Shown here: positions 1-5,317 of the stretch, one piece after another | Layout: each line of letters starts with the position of its first letter | How positions within the stretch are numbered: the stretch's first letter is position 1 | Origin: SABI01 sp964453215 | GTDB lineage: Bacteria > Spirochaetota > Spirochaetia > Sphaerochaetales > Sphaerochaetaceae | Direction: 5' to 3' | Assembly (NCBI GenBank): GCA_964453215.1 | Contig: CAYVRR010000117.1 | Span: 1 to 5,317 of the forward strand | DNA length: 5,317 bases | The notes under the pieces: generated by a model | What the model was told of the DNA's origin: nothing | Seen by the model: only the letters and a program-made list of their open reading frames with translations | Database searches by the model: none | Translations under genes and position numbers: made by a program

Positions 1-265
1 AGGGTGCAGAACACGTAAGGTTGATTTCCCTACACACCCCGAGTTTAAATCGTGTAAGCGATGTATTTGAATTGTTTAGTCCCTAAAGTAATACAAGATA
101 TATTCCTATCTTTCCTCATCAAACGAAGAGTTGTAACTCAATCTACCCCTATGTTATAGAGGAAAAATTTCGGCATAAGATTACTTCAAAGTAGACTATT
201 TTTGAAGAAAAAGAAAACAAGACAATATGATGAGATAGATATGCTAATGTCAAATCTGATCTTCA
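1..265. other. Non-coding tail downstream of the Sel1-repeat gene
   Basis: No supported gene on either strand. It holds an AT-rich dyad (CTTCAAA 184-190 / TTTGAAG 201-207, 10-nt loop) that would be a weak terminator for the cluster, as no T tract follows on the minus strand. It also has a 12-bp dyad GAGTT-GT-AACTC at 128-139 and a small one, TTTAG-TCC-CTAAA, at 75-87. The first bases AGGGTGC repeat the proposed IS edge at 4843. No convincing terminator was found. Confidence 0.5.
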
Positions 266-3259
266 TCAATCTCTTCTAAAGTCACTTAATGCGACATGCC
301 AAGTGAGGTACACACCAGATTTACTTTCTGCGTTGACATTAAAATACCCTCGTGTTCCAAAAATTCCTTTTTTTGTTACATTTACACGGCCTTGATAATG
401 ATTCGCACCAACTTCTTCCAATTGGTATGAATCAACTATATATTTCTCTCCTACAGCAGAATCTATAGCCAAGAGATGAGGTTCGCCAAGCATGACCCCT
501 GCAACACCCGCAGCAATACCACCTGTAACCGCTAGCGTTGTACCCAATGCACCAAGTACTTTTTGACCTGTTGTTTTATTTAATCGATTTAAATTATCTA
601 CGGCATCACTATCACCTAATTCTGCAGCTCGATGATACCAACTTTTTGCTTTATCTTTATCTCGTGGTACACCATCCCCATCCTCATATAGCTGAGCAAG
701 ACAATATGCTGCTGTCGATATTCCTTGGTCAGCGGCAAGCTTAAACAGACGAGCAGCCTGAACACTATTCTGCTCAATGCCTTTCCCATCTCGTAGTAGC
801 GCACCAAGGGACAGCTGAGCAAAAGCATTGCCTTGGTCAGCTGCTTCTTGGTACCAAGCGGCGGCCTTTTGGCAATCTTGCTGAACTCCTTTACCCTCTT
901 CATATAAACTACCAAATGATGATTGAGCATGAACATTGCCCTGCTCAGCTGCCTTCCAAAACCAACTAATAGCCTCTTGATAATCTTGAGAAACTCCGTT
1001 TCCTTCTAAATACAAACTACCAAGAGAGTGTTGCGCTGTAGCATTACCCTGTTCAGCTGCCTTCCGATACCAGATAGCAGCCTCTTGGAAATTCTGAGAA
1101 ACTCCTTCTCCCTCTTCATAAAAAAAGCCTAAAAACCATTGTGCCACAACATGGTCTTGTTCAGCTGCCTTCCGATACCATCTAGCGGCCTCTTGAGAAT
1201 CCTGGGAAACTCCTTTTCCCTCTCTGTACAAATTACCGAGAGAATATTGTGCATCTGCATCACCTTGCTCCGCAGCCTGTTGATACCAATTAGCAGCTTT
1301 TCTCAAATCCTGGGAGACTCCATTTCCCATTTCAAACAATGAACCTAACGCATTCTGAGAGATGGCAAGCCCTTGATCAGCTGCTTTCTTGTACCAATAA
1401 AAAGCTTTGGAGTAATCTTGTGCTACTCCTTCTCCATCATGATACTTAACAGCAAGATTATTTTGTGCTGGTGTATGGCCTTGCTCAGCTGCTTTTTCAA
1501 ACCAATTAGATGCCTCAGCATAATCTTTAGGAACTCCGTTTCCATCATTATATAAAAGGCCCAATGAAAATTGAGCATCCATATCACCTTGTTCAGCCGC
1601 CTTCAAAAACCATTTTCTAGCTTCTATGTAATCTTGATTGACACCTTTGCCCTCTTCATACAACTCACCTAGTTCATTTTGGGCATAAGCATCACCTTGC
1701 TCAGCTGCCTTTCGGTACCAAGTAGCGGCCTCTTGATAATCTTCAGGAACTCCGTTTCCATTCATGTAGAATCGTGCTAGTGAAAGCTGTCCATCCACTT
1801 CACCTTGCTCAGCTGCCTTCAGAAACCATTTTCTTGCTTCTAAGTAATCTTGTTTGACGCCTTCACCTTCTTCATAGAGTTCACCTAGTTGGCTTTGAGC
1901 AAAAGCATCACCTTGCTCAGCTGCTAATTTACTCCAATAGAAAGCTTTCTCACTGTTCTGCTCGACACCTTTACCATGACGATAGAAAACTCCAATAAGT
2001 GATTGAGCCTCACCATCCCCTTCTTCGGCTGCTAAAAGAAACCATTTAAAAGCTTCATGTTCATTTTTCTCTACACCTTGTCCTTGGTAGTAACATACTC
2101 CGATCATAGACTGGATTTCTGCTGAGTGTTCTCGCTTCTCCAATTCAATCAATTTAGGAAATACAGTATCGTACTCTCCAGCTTCAAACTCCTTCATTAC
2201 AGATTCAAAACTTATCTTCTCTTCATTCTGGTCTAAAAGAAGTTTTCGATTTTGTAAACATTCCAGGATAAAATCAAATGGTTTTAAAGATAGGGTAGGA
2301 ACAACTCCAAGCTCATTAATCACATACTTCTTGAGCATTGCTTCTGCCACCTTTTCATACGTACTACCAGAGACCTCTATTATTGTTTCTATTGTATCTT
2401 TATCGTCAGATATAAGCGTATTAACTCTTTGGAGAAGGCTGACGAAAGCAATATCATACTCTGCTAAATTAGAATCCATTGTCTTAGATTCATTTTTCAT
2501 TGCATAGAGAAGCTCCGTACAAAGCTTTGGTTGCTCCAGTAAAGCACAATAAATATCTCTGTATGTAGTATGCGTAGCACCAAGAATCCCTATTTCTGCA
2601 AAAGCTCCTTTTAGGAGCAATAAATCATAAAGATCCCAATCTGCCCCTGTAATCTTTATGAAATCAGTGAGCAGACAAAGCAATCTTGTTGCAACTGATA
2701 AATCTTTATAAAGGACTCCATTGTACGACTGATATTCAATAGTATTTTTCCATTTGAGAAGATGAACGTTCTGCTCCAGCTTTTCAACTCGTTTATCAAG
2801 TTCAACAATTTTCAATTTTGCTGAATAGAATACTTTATTCACTGTCTTGATGAGCTCATTCATATCCAAGCTCAATTCCTGAATAGATTCATCATACATC
2901 GCAGTGACCATGTTCAATCTGTTACTTAACGTGGCGAGCAATTCAAATCCCATATAATTACGTTCAGCCATTTTTTGCAAAAGGAAAAAACTCGCTGCTG
3001 TAACTTTCTGCTCATCTTCTATGATGCTGACTGCAAGTTTTTGATTTTTACCTAAAACTGTATTCCAAACCCTAGAAAACGCATTCTGTGAAGCCATACT
3101 CTTTTGTCTTGCTGACTTTGATATAAGTGAGGTTACTAATCCCATAGCCGTCTGAGCTATTGTAACTTTATCATGCTCAATTGTTCCTAAGTAATTCTCA
3201 ACAGAAGATGTCATCTGGCTATATTCATTATCCTGTAATACCGTCGCCAATTCATACAT
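266..3259 (-). CDS. Large Sel1-like repeat (SLR) protein with helical N-terminal region and C-terminal membrane segment
   Basis: 997 residues. Seen: residues 1-375 are mostly helical and match no family I recognise. They contain a short coiled coil (about 151-168, with hydrophobic a/d positions I151, L154, V158, L161, V165, L168). Residues 380-883 are fourteen uninterrupted 36-residue Sel1-like repeats with the usual signature (AQ..LG.LY..G.GV.QD...A..W..KAAEQG). Residues 901-924 form a Gly/Ala-rich hydrophobic stretch with GxxxG spacing, probably one membrane segment. The last 70 or so residues look beta-rich, with a KKGIFGTRGYFNV motif. There is no signal peptide. Known: SLR solenoids are alpha-alpha superhelices that bind protein partners. 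Inferred: a membrane-tethered scaffold or sensor working with the phospholipase encoded just upstream. ATG start 3257-3259 is supported by AAGGAG 9 nt upstream; TGA stop. The reading frame is certain; the function is not. Confidence 0.93.
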   Translation of the reverse strand: MYELATVLQDNEYSQMTSSVENYLGTIEHDKVTIAQTAMGLVTSLISKSARQKSMASQNAFSRVWNTVLGKNQKLAVSIIEDEQKVTAASFFLLQKMAERNYMGFELLATLSNRLNMVTAMYDESIQELSLDMNELIKTVNKVFYSAKLKIVELDKRVEKLEQNVHLLKWKNTIEYQSYNGVLYKDLSVATRLLCLLTDFIKITGADWDLYDLLLLKGAFAEIGILGATHTTYRDIYCALLEQPKLCTELLYAMKNESKTMDSNLAEYDIAFVSLLQRVNTLISDDKDTIETIIEVSGSTYEKVAEAMLKKYVINELGVVPTLSLKPFDFILECLQNRKLLLDQNEEKISFESVMKEFEAGEYDTVFPKLIELEKREHSAEIQSMIGVCYYQGQGVEKNEHEAFKWFLLAAEEGDGEAQSLIGVFYRHGKGVEQNSEKAFYWSKLAAEQGDAFAQSQLGELYEEGEGVKQDYLEARKWFLKAAEQGEVDGQLSLARFYMNGNGVPEDYQEAATWYRKAAEQGDAYAQNELGELYEEGKGVNQDYIEARKWFLKAAEQGDMDAQFSLGLLYNDGNGVPKDYAEASNWFEKAAEQGHTPAQNNLAVKYHDGEGVAQDYSKAFYWYKKAADQGLAISQNALGSLFEMGNGVSQDLRKAANWYQQAAEQGDADAQYSLGNLYREGKGVSQDSQEAARWYRKAAEQDHVVAQWFLGFFYEEGEGVSQNFQEAAIWYRKAAEQGNATAQHSLGSLYLEGNGVSQDYQEAISWFWKAAEQGNVHAQSSFGSLYEEGKGVQQDCQKAAAWYQEAADQGNAFAQLSLGALLRDGKGIEQNSVQAARLFKLAADQGISTAAYCLAQLYEDGDGVPRDKDKAKSWYHRAAELGDSDAVDNLNRLNKTTGQKVLGALGTTLAVTGGIAAGVAGVMLGEPHLLAIDSAVGEKYIVDSYQLEEVGANHYQGRVNVTKKGIFGTRGYFNVNAESKSGVYLTWHVALSDFRRD
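611..2122 (-). repeat. Coding tandem repeat: 14 x 108 bp encoding Sel1-like repeats
   Basis: Exactly fourteen 108-bp units (1512 bp) encode residues 380-883 with no insertion or deletion between units. Each unit encodes a helix-turn-helix ending in KAAEQG or a close variant (AEEGD, AADQG, AAELG). A degenerate start of a fifteenth unit (SDAVDNLNRL) follows at 884-893. Units 3 and 5 share 29 of 36 residues and units 4 and 6 share 21 of 36, which points to an older duplication of a two-unit block (1691-1906 and 1475-1690). The DNA around the KAAEQG codons is also strongly conserved, so the array could recombine and change copy number. Confidence 0.93.
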
Positions 3260-3262
3260 ATC

Positions 3263-4261
3263 TCATTTCTCCTTGTTAAAAATATCTTCGCATTGACTAA
3301 GTAGATCCTTACGTTGGGTTCTTAGCATCTTTAGTTTTTTAGCTGAGTAAATTTGTTTGGCATCAAAATGTTGAAAACTTTCATGTATTTCATCTATTTT
3401 CTCATGAACAGTATCTTCATATCTAAAAGTATTTTTATAGCTACGTAAAAGAGTCATTGCATCAGTGTATCCATCAATCATTCTTTCCTGTATTTTTTTC
3501 TGATTGAAGTTCAAAGTTCCTGAAAAAAGATTCCCCGTATCCCGTTGAGGAACAATCTCAAGGAAGCGAGAACCAGGATAGGCATTCTGATCAATAACCG
3601 AAGATTGGGATAAATGTACAATTATAAAATTTCGGATACCCTCATCATACAAAGGCTTGATAGGGGTGTTGTCGATCAACCCCCCATCAAAATATTCTTG
3701 GTTCTCGATAGAATGGCTTTCGAATATAATTGGAATTGCAGAAGTAGCAAGCAATATCGATCTGATGGTCTCAGCACTTTGCGAGTTGAGATTGAAATAA
3801 GCTGCACTCAATGAACTTTTCTGAAAACATGTTGCATATGCCTTTACAGTGCTGTTCTGGATAGCGTTAAAATCAATTTCATACTCAATGAGTTTTTCAA
3901 GTTTTTTTCTTGAGAAAACACCATCACTTCTATTTTTACCAAAAAGACGCAGAGCAGAATCAGTGAGCGTTCCAGTAATGCCAAGCATCCCTAATCTTGC
4001 TACAAAGGTTCCGATTTTGTTAGGATCGATATTCATGACATCTTCATTCACAATAGAATTCCAAACACTGACAGCTTGATTCAATGCACCCATCGAAAAG
4101 AAACAAGCATTCAAAGCACCTACAGAAGTACCAGAAACATGCGAAATTGAAGATTCAACACCAATCTCCCGGAGAGCTTTCCACACCCCTATTTGGTATG
4201 AACCCTTCCCACCCCCTCCTGCAAAAACCAAGCCGATTGACTTTTCTCCTTGCCTGTTCAA
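3263..4261 (-). CDS. Patatin-like phospholipase
   Basis: 332 residues, a full-length single-domain patatin. Seen: the oxyanion-hole glycine motif GGGGKG at 15-20; the nucleophile elbow GTSVG at 44-48, making Ser46 the nucleophile; the conserved LATSAIP segment at 171-177; the DGG motif at 192-194, making Asp192 the second member of the catalytic dyad; and GYTDA at 264-268. All key residues are present, so the enzyme should be active. There is no signal peptide or membrane segment, so it is predicted to be cytosolic and to act on the inner face of the membrane. Known: this family (cPLA2/patatin, including the CBASS effector CapV) hydrolyses acyl esters of phospholipids. It starts at TTG (4259-4261) behind a strong AGGAAGGG; no ATG in frame precedes the glycine motif. 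The stop is 3 bp before the Sel1-repeat gene, whose ribosome binding site it contains. Substrate and trigger are unknown. Residues 280-325 are charged and helical and could contact a partner. Confidence 0.95.
   Translation of the reverse strand: MNRQGEKSIGLVFAGGGGKGSYQIGVWKALREIGVESSISHVSGTSVGALNACFFSMGALNQAVSVWNSIVNEDVMNIDPNKIGTFVARLGMLGITGTLTDSALRLFGKNRSDGVFSRKKLEKLIEYEIDFNAIQNSTVKAYATCFQKSSLSAAYFNLNSQSAETIRSILLATSAIPIIFESHSIENQEYFDGGLIDNTPIKPLYDEGIRNFIIVHLSQSSVIDQNAYPGSRFLEIVPQRDTGNLFSGTLNFNQKKIQERMIDGYTDAMTLLRSYKNTFRYEDTVHEKIDEIHESFQHFDAKQIYSAKKLKMLRTQRKDLLSQCEDIFNKEK
3269..3274 (-). promoter_or_regulatory. Ribosome binding site of the Sel1-repeat gene, inside the patatin gene
   Basis: AAGGAG on the minus strand encodes the Lys-Glu two codons before the end of the phospholipase and lies 9 nt before the ATG at 3257-3259. 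Stop and start are 3 bp apart, a layout that allows translational coupling and matched output of the two proteins. Confidence 0.75.
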
Positions 4262-4354
4262 TATAACCCTTCCTGCATTGTTGAATGTGCCAAACGTATA
4301 GTAATGTCTCCCATACTCACTTTAATCCTGTGTATACTGGATTGATTTATGCAA
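4262..4354 (-). other. 93-bp spacer between the membrane protein and patatin genes
   Basis: Besides the patatin ribosome binding site it holds two minus-strand TATACA/TATACG boxes (plus 4331-4336 and 4295-4300). Neither has a TG extension or a good -35 at 16-18 bp, so an internal promoter is possible but weak. No run of T follows the hairpin at its upstream edge. The simplest reading is that transcription passes through from the upstream gene. Confidence 0.4.
4267..4274 (-). promoter_or_regulatory. Ribosome binding site fixing the TTG start of the patatin gene
   Basis: AGGAAGGG on the minus strand, 5 nt before TTG at 4259-4261. The nearest upstream ATG (4276-4278) is in the same frame but reaches a TGA stop after six codons, so it cannot be the start. 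TTG is the only start that keeps the residues leading into the GGGGKG motif. Confidence 0.75.
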
Positions 4355-4696
4355 TTATGCAGGAAAGAAACCTGCAACCACCAGAGCTGGCCATTCTGCT
4401 TTGAATCCAAAATCACTGATCAGGGCAATAGCGATAATAGCTATGCATAACAAGACATAAGTTTTCAACCCTTGTTTAGCAGATTTTCGAATAACAGAAA
4501 TCAATGCATAGATTGCAATAGCAGCCATAATTGCAAAAGTCCATAGTTGCCCTAAATCAAAAGTTAACGAAAGTTTAGTGTTTGCTAATCCAATAATTAA
4601 TATACCTGGTGAGAAAAATACTAATACCACGATAAGTAACAAAATCATAAAATTACCCAAAGCATCACTCTTGTCTTTTTTATTTTGAGTGCCCAT
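4355..4696 (-). CDS. Small membrane protein, three predicted membrane segments
   Basis: 113 residues, family not recognised. Seen: a short Lys/Asp-rich N-terminal tail (1-13), then hydrophobic segments at about 14-37, 49-69 and 79-95, and a short hydrophobic C-terminus (102-113) ending FFPA. The loop between segments 2 and 3 carries R70, K71, K74 and K78. The basic N-terminus and this basic loop do not both fit the same side after two simple crossings, unless segment 1 is re-entrant or only weakly spans, so the topology is uncertain. ATG start 4694-4696 is 5 nt after GGGAGG; TAA stop. A recognisable promoter lies just upstream and the patatin gene starts 93 bp downstream on the same strand, so it may be the first gene of the cluster. 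It could be a membrane partner, immunity factor or small effector, but none of these is shown by the sequence. Confidence 0.85.
   Translation of the reverse strand: MGTQNKKDKSDALGNFMILLLIVVLVFFSPGILIIGLANTKLSLTFDLGQLWTFAIMAAIAIYALISVIRKSAKQGLKTYVLLCIAIIAIALISDFGFKAEWPALVVAGFFPA
4358..4376 (-). terminator. Short hairpin at the stop codon of the membrane protein gene (weak attenuator at most)
   Basis: TGCAGG and CCTGCA form a perfect 6-bp stem around a 7-nt loop, overlapping the last codons of the gene. On the minus strand it is followed by TAATTGCATAAATC rather than a T tract, so it is not a good intrinsic terminator. It could cause partial termination or protect mRNA ends, or it may be chance. 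Confidence 0.2.
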
Positions 4697-4701
4697 CGGT
4701 T

Positions 4702-4707
4702 CCTCCC
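4702..4707 (-). promoter_or_regulatory. Ribosome binding site of the small membrane protein gene
   Basis: GGGAGG on the minus strand, 5 nt before the ATG at 4694-4696. It supports this start and argues that the small open frame is a real gene. Confidence 0.75.
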
Positions 4708-4729
4708 AAGAAAATTGCTTATACTATAA

Positions 4730-4758
4730 AGTATACCATAGCTATCAGTGATAATATA
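4730..4758 (-). promoter_or_regulatory. Extended -10 promoter for the small membrane protein gene and probably the cluster
   Basis: On the minus strand TGG directly precedes TATACT (TATACT = plus 4730-4735; TGG = 4736-4738), an extended -10 (TGn + TATAAT-like). At 17-bp spacing the -35 position (4753-4758) reads TATATT, a poor match to TTGACA, as is common with extended -10 promoters. Predicted start of transcription is near 4723, giving a leader of about 27 nt with GGGAGG. The -10 is itself half of a 6+6 bp dyad (TATACT / AGTATA, 4720-4735). Confidence 0.5.
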
Positions 4759-4770
4759 GTTTATATTATC
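4750..4770. promoter_or_regulatory. Perfect 21-bp palindrome over the -35 region, candidate operator
   Basis: Plus strand GATAATATA, then GTT, then TATATTATC: two perfect 9-bp arms with a 3-bp spacer. It sits 15 bp upstream of the -10 box and covers the -35 position of the predicted promoter. Palindromes of this size and place are typical binding sites for dimeric regulators, which would repress here. The arms are AT-rich, so part of the symmetry could be chance. No regulator gene is in the window. Confidence 0.45.
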
Positions 4771-4842
4771 GAGATTACTCTTTGTAAATCCCATCAGCAT
4801 ATCAGCACATAATATCTTTGTGTAAACCAACATGAGCCAATT

Positions 4843-5317
4843 AGGGTGCTAACTTGATAAAGGTCATGGGATGTTCCAAGCAAACATTACTTCTTTGTTT
4901 CTATAAGCCTACGATAAACACAAAAGTAGAACCATACATCAGTTCATTTTTTTGACACGTAAGCTTTCAGCTTTAGGGTATCAACCTTGAACTCCTTCAG
5001 GTTTAGTGAAGAAGGCACTTTCACCTTCAGCTCCTGATAGAAATCCCTGACCTGCTTGTTCGGGACTTCAACAATCACCGTCCCATCCTTCTTCTTTGTG
5101 CACATGAGCGACTGGGTCTTCCCTATCAGCTTGCATGTGGAAATGCCAGGGTTTGAGAGCTTTTTCCTCAGCTGCAGCAAGGCGATGGTCGATATGATAT
5201 CAGAGAGAATCTTTCCCCTGACGGTAAGATCCGACCATTTGGATAGCGGCAGCAGGTTCAAGTACTCCTTGCTGGTCTTGAACACTGTCTCGATCTGGGT
5301 CCTGCCAAAATAGTCAT
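4843..5317. mobile_element. Insertion sequence, one end plus transposase 3' part (partial)
   Basis: The partial transposase gene stops at 4944. The roughly 100 bp to its left contains no gene and would hold the downstream terminal inverted repeat. The proposed outer edge is AGGGTGCTAACTTGATAAAG starting at 4843. I chose it because the AT-rich cluster promoter region stops just before it and because such IS elements usually end within about 100 bp of the transposase stop. The other end is outside the window, so neither the inverted repeat nor a target duplication can be confirmed. The presence of an IS is well supported; the exact boundary is a guess. Confidence 0.5.
4944..5317 (-). CDS. IS4/IS1634-like DDE transposase, C-terminal part (partial, runs off the window)
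   Basis: An open frame enters from the right edge with no start codon in the window; 123 codons and a TGA stop are visible. Reading leftward from 5315 it begins DYFGRTQIETVF and continues KTSKEYLNLLPL. This is a perfect Y-(2)-R-(3)-E-(6)-K signature: Tyr at 5310-5312, Arg 5301-5303, catalytic Glu 5289-5291, Lys 5268-5270. That signature carries the third acidic residue of the DDE triad in IS4-superfamily transposases. The downstream VRGKILSDIISTIALLQLRKKL helix is typical of the region after the catalytic Glu. The tail ends in lysines (KLKAYVSKK). Base composition is more GC-rich than the cluster to the left, consistent with separate origin. The GTG at 5283-5285 is an internal valine, not the start. 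The visible part shows no frameshift or stop, so the element could be intact; exact IS family is unsure. Confidence 0.9.
   Translation of the reverse strand, partial: DYFGRTQIETVFKTSKEYLNLLPLSKWSDLTVRGKILSDIISTIALLQLRKKLSNPGISTCKLIGKTQSLMCTKKKDGTVIVEVPNKQVRDFYQELKVKVPSSLNLKEFKVDTLKLKAYVSKK

Noticed and set aside
31..56. TACAC/GTGTA inverted repeat near the left edge
   Set aside because: Five-base arms around a 16-base gap are expected by chance and fit no terminator or operator layout.
616..936. 106-codon minus-strand open frame within the Sel1 array
   Set aside because: It is another frame of the repeat region; the long frame has a clear 36-residue family pattern and this one does not.
538..1555. 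Plus-strand open frames of 60-68 codons opposite the repeats
   Set aside because: They are antisense images of the repetitive coding DNA, which explains their similar low-complexity character.
611..2122. Regular 108-bp repeats as a possible CRISPR or non-coding satellite
   Set aside because: The units are contiguous, diverged and encode Sel1-like repeats in one frame; there are no spacers.
4793..4808. Tandem ATCAGCAT/ATCAGCAC repeat upstream of the promoter
   Set aside because: Only two 8-bp copies; too short to tell from chance, and more than 50 bp upstream of the -10.
4645..4833. 62-codon minus-strand open frame overlapping the start of the small membrane protein gene
   Set aside because: It lies over the promoter, palindrome and ribosome binding site of the better supported gene, has no good ribosome binding site and no protein-like pattern.
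5056..5313. 85-codon plus-strand open frame at the right edge
   Set aside because: It is fully antisense to the transposase, which carries a perfect Y-R-E-K signature in its own frame.

Overview
The window is bacterial DNA. All convincing genes lie on the minus strand with strong purine-rich ribosome binding sites (AGGAAGGG, AAGGAG, GGGAGG), and there are no introns. Nothing in it fixes the species. By eye, the cluster and its spacers are AT-rich (a sampled stretch of the 4741-4800 spacer is about 30% GC). The transposase fragment at the right edge is nearer 45-52% GC, so the two parts look different in composition. The combination of an IS-type transposase, AT-rich spacers and unfamiliar genes suggests an accessory region.

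Layout in the direction of transcription (right to left). (1) 4944-5317 is the C-terminal end of an IS4/IS1634-like DDE transposase that runs off the window, followed by about 100 bp of non-coding DNA that probably holds one end of the element. (2) 4697-4842 is an AT-rich control region with an extended -10 promoter and a perfect 9+9 bp palindrome over the -35 position. (3) 4355-4696 encodes a 113-residue protein with three membrane segments. (4) 3263-4261 encodes a complete patatin-like phospholipase with an intact Ser/Asp dyad. (5) 266-3259 encodes a 997-residue protein with an unassigned helical N-terminal region, fourteen back-to-back Sel1-like repeats, a glycine-rich membrane segment and a small predicted beta-rich C-terminal domain. 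(6) 1-265 is a non-coding tail.

The patatin and Sel1-repeat genes are 3 bp apart, and the Sel1 gene's ribosome binding site lies inside the patatin gene, so they are almost certainly co-transcribed and translationally coupled. The small membrane protein gene is 93 bp upstream on the same strand, with no strong promoter or terminator between, and is plausibly the first gene of the same operon. A lipid-cleaving enzyme, a large repeat scaffold anchored in the membrane and a small membrane protein beside an insertion sequence together make a reasonable candidate for an uncharacterised membrane-targeting system, such as anti-phage abortive infection or envelope stress. That role is inference from domain content and context only.
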